DNA from: Paludibaculum fermentans
GTDB taxonomy: Bacteria; Acidobacteriota; Terriglobia; Bryobacterales; Bryobacteraceae
Reading direction: 5' to 3'
DNA: 64,000 bases
Assembly: GCF_015277775.1 (NCBI RefSeq)
Contig: NZ_CP063849.1
Span: 6,587,501-6,651,500, forward strand
Every line of letters starts with the position of its first letter. Within the stretch, counting starts at the first letter, position 1. Position numbers and translations under genes: made by a program. Below the pieces are notes generated by a model. The model made no database searches, was not told where the DNA came from, and worked only from the letters and a program-made list of their open reading frames with translations. Positions 37,704 through 45,375 of this stretch are shown in pieces.

Positions 37704-39060
37704 GGCCAGCTTGCATCAATTGCAGTTCTCCGGATGAAGCCGGGTCTGGGGCGGCGGGTTTCGCAAAGCCGAGGAGATAGATCGTAGAGGCGAGGAAACT
37801 GGCCGCAACTGCAATTGCAAGGTGAGTGACGCTAAATGCTGAAGCAAGGAGCACCATAACCACAACACACATCACATTGATGCTCGCTGCAATAACATTG
37901 GCAATGAAGACTCTTGAGACGCGGCCCTTTGCCAGCAGAAGATAGTATGTGGGAATAGAAGCAACTTCGATTAGCACTCCCGCCAGGATAATGCGTAATG
38001 TGTTGGGTAGCAGCATGTGAAAGCGTGAGCCCAGCCAGATTCGTAGAAGGGGGCCGCAGCAAACGCTGGCTGAGCCGTAGATAACCAGGCCAAGAAGAAT
38101 CGCTGAGCGCGTTGCCCGCCTGCTAAGTGACTGAATCCGCTTCAGCGAGATACTTGTGCCACTGGCCTGCAGACGGCAGATCTCAGGCATAATGGCACTC
38201 ACTCCCGTGTCCACTATCGACCTGAGCTGCATCGAGAGACTCCAGGAGAGATCGAATACTGGCACCAGGGCCACCCCGCCATATCGCGCCAGCATCACTT
38301 TGTTGAAGGGAGCGATGAGGATGTTCACCAATGATGCGGCGAAAACTCCTGATCCGAAATCAAGCAACGTGCGGAGGCGCCGGATGTTGAATGCCGGTAA
38401 GCTGAGGCACCCGCAACCAGTGATACGACGAACCGCGACCAATGTTGACACATGTACGAATAGGTACGCGATAGCATTCGACCATAGGAGACTAGTGATG
38501 CCAATCCCATTTGCGAGCAGCACGACTGCAATGGAAAGGCTGATGATCCTGGCAATAACTTGCAGCAGGCTGGCCACGTCCATGCGGCCCAGTCCCGCCA
38601 GAACGCCGTTTAGTGCTTCCACTTGGAGCACGTAGATGGAGAGCCCTGCGATCCAAGGCATCAACCGGAGAGCTTGCGCCGCATTCTCGGGGCTGAGATG
38701 CATTGTCGAGACAAAGAGGCCGCGTAGCGCCATCACCAGGCCGAACATTGCGGTTCCAGTAATGGCAAGTGCCAGGAGGCCAGTGGTTGCATAGGAACGG
38801 ATCGCCAGGATGTCGCGGCGACTGTATTCTTCCGCCACATGTTTGGTCATGGCGGGAACCAAGCCAATCTTCCCGAACTGCGCAAATGCTAGAACGACTC
38901 CGAGCGTCAGCCACACTCCGTAGAGTTCATATCCCAGGTAGCCTAAGTACACCGGATACGATATACATGCAATCGCAGCCGTGACAATGACTTGGCTCGA
39001 ACCGGCGGCCGCGTTACGGTGAACTTGAGACGAACGTAAACGGCTTAGGACGGACGCCAT
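37681..39060 (-). CDS. Wzx-type polysaccharide flippase (MATE/MOP superfamily)
   Basis: A 459-residue integral membrane protein with about 12-14 TMs, from the ATG at 39060 (MASVLSRLRSSQVHRN). The frame is open to 39111 but the added 17 residues look non-coding. The N-terminal half has the polysaccharide-synthase pattern: YPVYLGYLGYELYGVWLTLG near TM1-2, then FGKIGLVPAMTKHVAEEYSR. TM pairs and loops such as FGSGVFAASLVNILIAPFNK and IMPEICRLQASG follow. It should flip the undecaprenyl-PP-linked repeat unit to the periplasm for Wzy. It is first in the leftward run of assembly genes after the repeat array. Confidence 0.87.
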   Translation of the reverse strand: MASVLSRLRSSQVHRNAAAGSSQVIVTAAIACISYPVYLGYLGYELYGVWLTLGVVLAFAQFGKIGLVPAMTKHVAEEYSRRDILAIRSYATTGLLALAITGTAMFGLVMALRGLFVSTMHLSPENAAQALRLMPWIAGLSIYVLQVEALNGVLAGLGRMDVASLLQVIARIISLSIAVVLLANGIGITSLLWSNAIAYLFVHVSTLVAVRRITGCGCLSLPAFNIRRLRTLLDFGSGVFAASLVNILIAPFNKVMLARYGGVALVPVFDLSWSLSMQLRSIVDTGVSAIMPEICRLQASGTSISLKRIQSLSRRATRSAILLGLVIYGSASVCCGPLLRIWLGSRFHMLLPNTLRIILAGVLIEVASIPTYYLLLAKGRVSRVFIANVIAASINVMCVVVMVLLASAFSVTHLAIAVAASFLASTIYLLGFAKPAAPDPASSGELQLMQAGRDLVREV

Positions 39061-39482
39061 GCCTGCTGGCGGCTTGAGCTGGCGGACGTGAAATGCGAAT
39101 GATCCTGGCATCTTTCACCGATAGAGGAGTCTGAGCGGCCGGCGGCATCGCGCTGGTCGGTCAATGGGGGATGTCATCACAGAACCGGCGAGATTATTTC
39201 CTATGTCGCTACAACAACATCCGAAACATGCCCGCCACTACGGCAAAACTCTCGTGGTACAACTTTGGCGCGACAGGTGTAGATCCCGTTCGCGCGGATC
39301 CGGACTCTTCCTAGGAGCCGGTCCACAGGTTCTTTGAAATCCGCACCGCCGCCCTACCACCACTCGCGCTCCAGTTCTCTGGGTCACTGAGCCTGGAGCG
39401 CCGGCCCGAGGGTCCGCAGTCTCGTCAATCTCGGTGCATGGAGGCTAGCTTTGAACTGGCACGGCCATCCAAATTCTCCCGG
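39061..39482. other. Non-coding stretch upstream of the flippase gene
   Basis: About 420 bp between the flippase start and the tandem repeat array. No gene, RNA or terminator is recognisable. It probably carries the leader or promoter of the flippase operon. Confidence 0.3.
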
Positions 39483-39915
39483 TTTGAGGGAACAAACCCA
39501 TCTTTGCGAGCCGGATCATCCGTAGGCCTGCCCCATCCACGAGACGGCCCAGGGCCTTACGGAATTCGCTGAAACAAACCCATCGATTGCCCCCGGGTCA
39601 CTCCAGGGCATGCACTCGCTCACCCTGGGTCTGGACCATGTTCTTACTTTTGAGGGAACAAACCCATCATTGCGAGCCGGATCATCCGTAGGCCTGCCCC
39701 ATCCACGAGACGGCCCAGGGCCTTACGGAATTCGCTGAAACAAACCCATCGATTGCCCCCGGGTCACTCCAGGGCACGCACTCACTCACCCTGGATTTGG
39801 AACATGTCCTTACTTTTGAGGGAACAAACCCATCCTGGGCCGATTGCCCCCGCGGCCTCAGTCGCTATCGCTCGGTTGGCCCCGAAACCACGGATTGTGA
39901 GGGATCAAACCCATT
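39483..39915. repeat. Tandem repeat array, 166-bp unit (about 83-bp sub-period), after the wzc-like gene
   Basis: A 166-bp unit is present twice almost perfectly (from 39485 and 39651). A third copy starting at 39817 is truncated and decays. Within each unit the motif AACAAACCCAT(C/T) occurs twice, so six copies start at 39491, 39573, 39657, 39739, 39823 and 39904, spaced 82, 84, 82, 84 and 81 bp. Read on the minus strand (the direction of transcription) each copy becomes (G)ATGGGTTTG. Spacers contain short inverted repeats such as CCAGGG...CCCTGG. The array lies 18 bp beyond the wzc-like stop codon. Confidence 0.9.
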
Positions 39916-39933
39916 CGGAGCTCAGATCGCGTG

Positions 39934-42336
39934 CTAGGAGGAATGATACTCGTACTTCTGACGGTATTTCGAGTACCCGTCATAGTAGCCCGATGCCCCG
40001 CCCCGGCCTCGCTTCGGATTCCAGTCGTTCATGATCGTCCCAAGAACCCTGATTCCGTCCTCTCTCAGCCTCGTTCGCGCCGAAATCGCCGAATCCCGCG
40101 TCGTCTTCCCAGCTCGTACTACGAGAATTACCCCGCTGGCCAGCCTTCCGATCACACGGGCATCCGGGATCTGGAGCATCGGCGGAGTGTCCACAAAAAC
40201 AACGTCATACTCCCGCGCAAAGCGTTCCATGGCATCCGCCAGCCACTGGGAGTACAGCAGGTTCGTCGCGCCCGCCACCGGCGGACCGCTCGTCATCAGG
40301 CTCAGCCCGGGTACTTGCGTCGCCTGGATCATAGCGAGGCCGCTCCAGTGTCCGCCGCGATTGTCGCCCCCCAGGGTCACCGGTTCCCCCAGCGCATCTC
40401 GCCCTTGCAGCACCGTCGTCAGCCCGGCTTCATTACTCTTTTCGAATATTTCGTGCAAACGTGGTTTCCGCGTATCCGCATCCACTAGCAGGACGCGTTG
40501 ACCGGTCTCCGCCATCGCGATCGCCAGATTGCTGGCCACCGTCGTCTTCCCCTCGCCAGGGCTTGGACTCGTCACCACCAGCACCTTTGGGCGCACCGCC
40601 CCACTCCGCGCAATCGCCCCCTGCCCGGTGAATAGGATGCTCGTCAGGGAGGACCGGAAGCTCTCAGCCAGAGCCGACGGCTTCTGGGCGAACGTCACCA
40701 GTTCCATCGGCTGGCGAGGTTCCGCCACCTTTCCCCTCGGCAGCAGTTTGCCTGCGCGGCCATTCAGCCGGCCGTAAATCCCACTGGACGAATCCTCACT
40801 GGGAATCATGCCTAGTTCCGGAACGTTCAGGTAGTAGCCGATGTCGGACGGATCGTGGAGCGTCCGGTCAGTTCGTTCTGTCATTACCACCAGGACAACC
40901 CCTGCGAAGAGCCCGCAGATCAGGCCGAGCGCCGCATTGATCGGCAGGTTGGGCTTATATGGCCTCTTCGGCGCCATCGCGGCGTCCACCACTCGCACAT
41001 TGCTCGCCCGCAGCGCGGAGGCCAGGCTCGCCTCCTTCAGTTTCTGCAGCATGCTGTCGTACAGCGCCCGGTTTGTATCCACCTCTCGCTTCAATATGTT
41101 GTACTGGATTGCCTTCTCACTCTGATCCGTCACCACGCCCGTCTGTTCCTTGAAAGACCCCAGCAACAGCTTCTCCCGGCGCGCAGCCTCTTCGTATTCG
41201 TTCTTGATCCTTGCCAGGATGTCGCCTCGCTGGCGAGCCAGGCTCTGCTCCACCGACGCGAGTTGGGCCTCCACCTTCTTCAGCTTCGGATGGCCCGCCT
41301 CGTAGGTCTCGTTTAGCTCCGCCTTCTGCCGCTGCAAATCGGAAACGCGCGTCTGAAACTCTTGCAGGATCTTGTCGTTCAGGATGTCCGGCAGGCTGCC
41401 GATGGCCGCACTGCTCGCCATTTCCCACCGGCTCTGCTTCTGAACGCGCTCGCTCTGCGCCCTCGTCAACTCGGTCTGCAGTTGGCTTAACTTCTCCTCG
41501 CTGACGTTCTTCTTCTCCTCGTCCCCTGTCAGCAGCAGACCGGTCCGCCGCGCATATGCCTGCAGCCCATCCTCGCTCTTCTCCAGGCGCCCACGCATGT
41601 CCGCAATCTGCTTGCCCAGAAACTGGCTCGTGCGCTCAGTCATCTGGAAACGGGCGTCCATGTTCATCGTGATGTACTGCTCCGTGAGCCGGTTGGCGAA
41701 CTCAGCCGCCACCTGCTTGTCTGTTGAATCCACCAGCACTTCGATGATCTTCGTTTGCCCGTTCGCCCTCGCCTTCAAGGTCTTCGCCGCCATCTTTACC
41801 GCCGCCGTCCGCGCGTCCACTTTGACAACGTCCGGCAGATTCAGCGCTCGCCGCCATGCTGAGATCCGCCCCGTCGCCGTCCCGGAATCCCTGTCTACAT
41901 CCTTCACCTGCATCTCTTCCAGCACGCGCCGCGTCAGGCTCTCACTTTGGAGAATCTGGATCTGCGTCTGAATGTCCGTCACCAGGCTCGAGTTCCCGCC
42001 CTCACTCAATGGCTGCACGCTGCCCATGTTCATGAAGTTCTGGTTCATTTCCAGAACTTCCAGCGTCGTCTTGGCCTGATACACAGGTGTCTGCGGCAAC
42101 GTAACCAGTACGGCCAGCAGGAAACCCGCGCCAGCCAGCAGGATGAGCGTCCCCATCCGCCGCCGTAGAATCTGCCAGTACTCCACCAACCCGCCACCTT
42201 CGTCGGGATCGTCCTGGAATTCCTGCGGATAGCCCCCCTGGACCGAATACGCCGGTGGTGCATATGCCTGCGCGTCGAAAGTGATGCCCTGCTTCCGGGC
42301 CGGCACCAAATCCCCTTGTTCGTCGTTCATTGTCAT
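39934..42336 (-). CDS. Polysaccharide co-polymerase / BY-kinase (Wzc-type tyrosine autokinase)
   Basis: An 800-residue fusion of a Wzz domain and a bacterial tyrosine kinase. The cytoplasmic N-terminus (about 1-55) is followed by TM1 (GTLILLAGAGFLLAVLVTL) and a periplasmic coiled-coil domain (about 85-455). TM2 (AALGLICGLFAGVVLVVM) follows. The kinase has Walker A SPSPGEGKTTVASN (about 595), A' LLVDADTRKPRLHEIF and Walker B VFVDTPPMLQIPDA. It ends in a Tyr cluster (YYDGYSKYRQKYEY), the autophosphorylation tail. It controls chain length and export through Wza. ATG follows directly on the wza-like stop, so the two are coupled. The repeat array follows the stop. Confidence 0.95.
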   Translation of the reverse strand: MTMNDEQGDLVPARKQGITFDAQAYAPPAYSVQGGYPQEFQDDPDEGGGLVEYWQILRRRMGTLILLAGAGFLLAVLVTLPQTPVYQAKTTLEVLEMNQNFMNMGSVQPLSEGGNSSLVTDIQTQIQILQSESLTRRVLEEMQVKDVDRDSGTATGRISAWRRALNLPDVVKVDARTAAVKMAAKTLKARANGQTKIIEVLVDSTDKQVAAEFANRLTEQYITMNMDARFQMTERTSQFLGKQIADMRGRLEKSEDGLQAYARRTGLLLTGDEEKKNVSEEKLSQLQTELTRAQSERVQKQSRWEMASSAAIGSLPDILNDKILQEFQTRVSDLQRQKAELNETYEAGHPKLKKVEAQLASVEQSLARQRGDILARIKNEYEEAARREKLLLGSFKEQTGVVTDQSEKAIQYNILKREVDTNRALYDSMLQKLKEASLASALRASNVRVVDAAMAPKRPYKPNLPINAALGLICGLFAGVVLVVMTERTDRTLHDPSDIGYYLNVPELGMIPSEDSSSGIYGRLNGRAGKLLPRGKVAEPRQPMELVTFAQKPSALAESFRSSLTSILFTGQGAIARSGAVRPKVLVVTSPSPGEGKTTVASNLAIAMAETGQRVLLVDADTRKPRLHEIFEKSNEAGLTTVLQGRDALGEPVTLGGDNRGGHWSGLAMIQATQVPGLSLMTSGPPVAGATNLLYSQWLADAMERFAREYDVVFVDTPPMLQIPDARVIGRLASGVILVVRAGKTTRDSAISARTRLREDGIRVLGTIMNDWNPKRGRGGASGYYDGYSKYRQKYEYHSS

Positions 42337-43272
42337 TTACCGCCGGCCGTAAATCACCACTCCGGTACCCATCGAAATCATGGCATCCAACGTCCGTGCC
42401 ATCGCTTTCTTCGACCCACTGACGGGAACGTATAGGATGTCGTCGCTCTGCATGGGTACATCTTTGTTGGTGCCTTTCAGGATCTCCGCGAGATTCACCG
42501 TGATCTCTGCCCGGATCTCGGGATTCGCTGTTCTGCGGAGGATCTTGGCCTCTCTGTTGTTTGCGTAGTTATCCACGCCTTCCGCCATCGACAGCGCCTG
42601 CAGTACCGTTGTCTTCTCCCGTTCACCCAGCACAAAGCCCCCGCTCTTCTTCACTGCGCCCATCACATACACCACCTGCCCTTTGGGCACAGTGATCACA
42701 TCGTTCGGCTTCACTTGAATATTCTGCGCCGGAGACCGGGCCTCCATAATGTCCCTCACGCCCACTTCCGCCACATAGAACTGCCCACTCTCATCGAATC
42801 TTGCGCCCTCGACCGGAATCTCGCCCCATGCCTTCTGGCGCGCAATCCTGATGGCATAGCCCGCATCGGGGTTCAAACCGCCGGCCAGGCTCACCATCTC
42901 GAGCAGGGTCTTCTGTCCTTGCACCTGGAACACCCCAGGATTCTTCACACTCCCCAATACACTCACCGGCTGGCTTCGCATCTCCAGCACGCTCACCGTC
43001 ACCTCGGGCTTTTTCAGGTACGGCATCAATCGCTCGCCAATAGCCGCTTCAAACTCTTCCAGGGTTCGGCCCGACGCTCTCACGCGCCCAGCCATCGGCA
43101 GATTCACGTTTCCGCGTATGTCAATCTGGTATGGATCTTTTCCGATCTCCTCCAGGTCGAGCACCCGCACCACGATCTGATCACCCGGTCCTAAGACGTA
43201 GGTCGATCGTGCCCCTGACTCCTGCCCCGGCAGCGTCGCCGCCATCAGCACAAGCAGGAATGCCCTGGTCAT
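42337..43272 (-). CDS. Wza-type polysaccharide export protein (Poly_export + SLBB)
   Basis: A 311-residue outer-membrane export protein. A signal peptide (MTRAFLLVLMAATLPGQ) without a lipobox Cys is followed by the Poly_export domain (YVLGPGDQIVVRVLDLEEIG, about residues 25-110). Two SLBB domains follow: VSVLGSVKNPGVFQVQG (about 120) and VVYVMGAVKKSGGFVLG (about 213). The C-terminus (TLDAMISMGTGVVIYGRR) resembles the amphipathic helix that lines the export pore. It pairs with the Wzc-type kinase encoded next. Its ATG overlaps the RHH gene's stop (ATGA), so it is translationally coupled. Confidence 0.92.
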   Translation of the reverse strand: MTRAFLLVLMAATLPGQESGARSTYVLGPGDQIVVRVLDLEEIGKDPYQIDIRGNVNLPMAGRVRASGRTLEEFEAAIGERLMPYLKKPEVTVSVLEMRSQPVSVLGSVKNPGVFQVQGQKTLLEMVSLAGGLNPDAGYAIRIARQKAWGEIPVEGARFDESGQFYVAEVGVRDIMEARSPAQNIQVKPNDVITVPKGQVVYVMGAVKKSGGFVLGEREKTTVLQALSMAEGVDNYANNREAKILRRTANPEIRAEITVNLAEILKGTNKDVPMQSDDILYVPVSGSKKAMARTLDAMISMGTGVVIYGRR

Positions 43273-43541
43273 TCGTGCGCCTCCCCGACAATCGACGACA
43301 GCCGCAGCAGTTCCTTCTGCATCAGTGTCATCCTGCGATTCAGATCTTCCAGTCGCACACAGATGTCGTCGTCGGGCAGGTCAGCGTAGCCCCCCTGCGC
43401 CACCACGCTGTTCATCGCATCCCGCGCCAGGTCGCTGATGCTCCTTGCCCCGATCGTTGCGCAAGCTTCGTGCAGCTTGCGGAATTCATCGTCAGACAAC
43501 CGGATGCACACCATCTTGGTTCGCTTTCTAGTCAGCGTCAT
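43269..43541 (-). CDS. Small ribbon-helix-helix-like protein
   Basis: A 90-residue protein. Residues 9-45 fit a ribbon-helix-helix fold: a strand KMVCIRLSDDEF followed by helix RKLHEACATIG and helix SISDLARDAMNSV. The C-terminal half is acidic with a coiled-coil-like helix (CVRLEDLNRRMTLMQKELLR). RHH proteins are usually DNA-binding repressors; a protein of this shape may autoregulate the operon. The start abuts the antiterminator stop and the end overlaps wza by 4 bp, so it is embedded in the translationally coupled chain. Function inferred from fold only. Confidence 0.7.
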   Translation of the reverse strand: MTLTRKRTKMVCIRLSDDEFRKLHEACATIGARSISDLARDAMNSVVAQGGYADLPDDDICVRLEDLNRRMTLMQKELLRLSSIVGEAHE

Positions 43542-44024
43542 TTAGGTCAAGGCCTCGACTGATTCCGCATCTACCTCCACTTGTACACTTCGCTGCAGCA
43601 GATGCACCGAAAGCACAAGCACATACCGGTTCTTCACTTTATCCAGGACGCCGCTCACGCCTTTCAGCGGCCCACTCCTCACCCGCACAGTCATTCCTTC
43701 CCTCAAATAAGGGCATGGCGACGCCGTTAGATTGCCCGCGGCCAGCCGCCTGACTCCCTCAATCTCTGCCTCCGAAATATGCCCCCAGACAATCTGCAGC
43801 ACGCCAGGTGTACTTTTGATCGGCACCCATTTGAGCGGATCAAATCTTACAAACACGTATCCGTCAAATAGCGGCAAGTCCACAAACTTAATCCGGTCGG
43901 TCCACTTCCTTCGCGAACGGTAAGATGGAAAGAAGTCTTCATACCCCTTGGCTCTTAGTCCTTCTGCGACTATCTGCTCTTGGTGTGGTTTGGTACGGAT
44001 GGCGTGCCACGGATACTGCTGCAT
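43542..44024 (-). CDS. UpxY/RfaH-like NusG-family transcription antiterminator
   Basis: A 160-residue NusG paralog. The N-terminal NGN domain starts WHAIRTKPHQEQIVAEGLRAKG and includes FFPSYRSRRKWTDRI and LPLFDGYVFVRFD (about residues 20-80). The C-terminal KOW domain has LREGMTVRVRSGPLKGVSGVL and KNRYVLVLSVHLL. Such proteins (UpxY, RfaH, LoaP) ride RNA polymerase and suppress termination in long polysaccharide operons. An ATG at 44024 matches the usual family start; the frame also opens at an ATG at 44096, which the predicted promoter would also include. It is the first gene of the export operon. Confidence 0.92.
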   Translation of the reverse strand: MQQYPWHAIRTKPHQEQIVAEGLRAKGYEDFFPSYRSRRKWTDRIKFVDLPLFDGYVFVRFDPLKWVPIKSTPGVLQIVWGHISEAEIEGVRRLAAGNLTASPCPYLREGMTVRVRSGPLKGVSGVLDKVKNRYVLVLSVHLLQRSVQVEVDAESVEALT

Positions 44025-44156
44025 AAGAAATGGCTTACGTTTGGGCAGACTTCGTCCCCATCGGTCCCATCCGGGACTCAGGGCGAGAATGCACACATTG
44101 GGATAGTGATCGATTTCAGACCATGTAACCGAGGTGTCTGATATTGACCGAGTTCA

Positions 44157-44185
44157 ATTGTGGGAGTATGTATCACGTCTGTCAA
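44157..44185 (-). promoter_or_regulatory. Predicted sigma70 promoter of the polysaccharide export operon
   Basis: On the minus strand TTGACA (44185-44180), a 17-nt spacer and CACAAT (44162-44157) predict a start near 44150, upstream of the antiterminator gene. An inverted repeat TAGTA-AA-TACTA lies at 44231-44242, about 46 bp upstream of the -35 box, a possible operator. Confidence 0.6.
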
Positions 44186-45122
44186 TCATTAGTTTTCCAG
44201 CCGGGCATTAAAGTTGTTCTCTGGTACTCGTAGTAAATACTATGATGGCTAATTCAAATTAGTGGCTTCTGATCGCCTTCCCCTTATCTGTCCTTTGGTG
44301 CCCTGGATGATTTGATACAGGATACTGGTGCACCTCGAGGGTGTTCACAGCAAAGCCGGAATGCCATGTTGGGATTGAACCTGGCGAATAACTCGAAGGC
44401 TGGCAAGGGTTTGGCGGCGTCAGAGCCGCGCCTGGCCTTCCACTCAGATGCTTGCTCCCTCGCCGCATCGCACTCGTGCCACGCCTCCAGGGCAATGTCC
44501 AGATGGACTTTCCGGCGGACGATAGATTACTGACATGTCCGCATGTTTAAAAGACGAAATGCCAGTGACTAGTACAATCTCGCATTTTCAGATTTGTGAG
44601 ACAGAATACTGCGGCAGAAATCAAGATAGAGAGGCGAGCCCCATGTTGATCTGCAGGCCTAGTGTGTGGTGGAGCAGTCGGATGAAACGTACACCGAAAT
44701 AGGGGGTGCCAGCTAATGCCAGAATCGTGCCGCCCAGGTCGAAATCCTATGCCTCGCAGCAGGCAGCAGGGTCGCCAAGTTGATGGTGTGAGTCCCGCGA
44801 TCAGCATGCCGGCGGGACGCCTGCAAGCAAACAAAAATGTATGACGGGAGACACTACAAACGGAGCCTGCACCACGGTCATCACCTGGCCGGGTATCTTC
44901 CAGTGGCCGGGGTTTGGCAGGTTCGAGCTCTAGGCGTCCATGGCCGGTCTCGAGTCAATTCCGGCCCATCCGACCTTCTGCCTGGACATTGACCAGGGCA
45001 GCGTGAGTTTGCATCAGCCGAGGAAAGCGCTGGTGGGGCCCAGTGAGCAAACTCCACGCAATCTGGGCAAACGCCAGTGCACACTCTGGACCGCGAGGGG
45101 AATGGATACTGAGGAGGTTAGT
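44186..45122. other. About 940 bp without an intact gene, between the operon promoter and tRNA-Pro
   Basis: One minus-strand stretch (about 44520-44275) reads as a plausible coding fragment (ALEAWHECDAAREQASEW, then AFELFARFNPNMAFRLCCEH), with an in-frame stop just upstream and no start codon until mid-way. This could be a decayed gene. I do not recognise the protein. No other features are seen, and no integrase. Confidence 0.35.
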
Positions 45123-45200
45123 TGGTCGGGCCGCCGAGATTTGAACTCGGGACCTCTTGCACCCCAAGCAAGCGCGCTAGCCAGGCTGCGCCACGGCCCG
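45123..45200 (-). tRNA. tRNA-Pro (anticodon GGG), CCA encoded
   Basis: The cloverleaf folds by eye. The acceptor CGGGCCG pairs with CGGCCCG. The D stem is GCGC/GCGC with a 10-nt loop. The anticodon stem CTTGC/GCAAG encloses TTGGGGT, so the anticodon is GGG and it reads CCC and CCU codons. The T arm is CCGAG-TTCAAAT-CTCGG, then discriminator A and CCA. Its 3' half is repeated imperfectly at 22995-23039. The gene marks the right boundary of the polysaccharide locus, which lies on its 3' side. Confidence 0.95.
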
Positions 45201-45375
45201 ACACCGTGAACGAACAACCCTATTCTCGCACACCCTTGCGTTTCGCACCAGCGCCGCGCTGTCCGGGGGATTTGCGACAGGGGGCCGACGCACCGATGCC
45301 AGGCTGGAATCGCCCCGGCTCCGCTTGTTGAGAACTCCAAAATAAACACAACTAACGCATCCAGTTTCGTAGGAA

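Noticed and set aside
39483-39915. Regularly spaced motif resembling a CRISPR array
   Set aside because: The intervals between motifs are repeated themselves (A-B-A-B), only about 12 bp of the motif is conserved, there are no unique spacers, and no cas genes are present.
44210-44240. CTCTGGTACTCGTAG resembling part of a JUMPStart element upstream of the polysaccharide operon
   Set aside because: It lies on the opposite strand to the operon, matches only partly, and lacks the following GGCGGTAG core.
23000-45200. Integrase or transposase inside the putative island
   Set aside because: I read all substantial frames in the interval and found no recombinase motif; the island interpretation therefore rests on geometry only.
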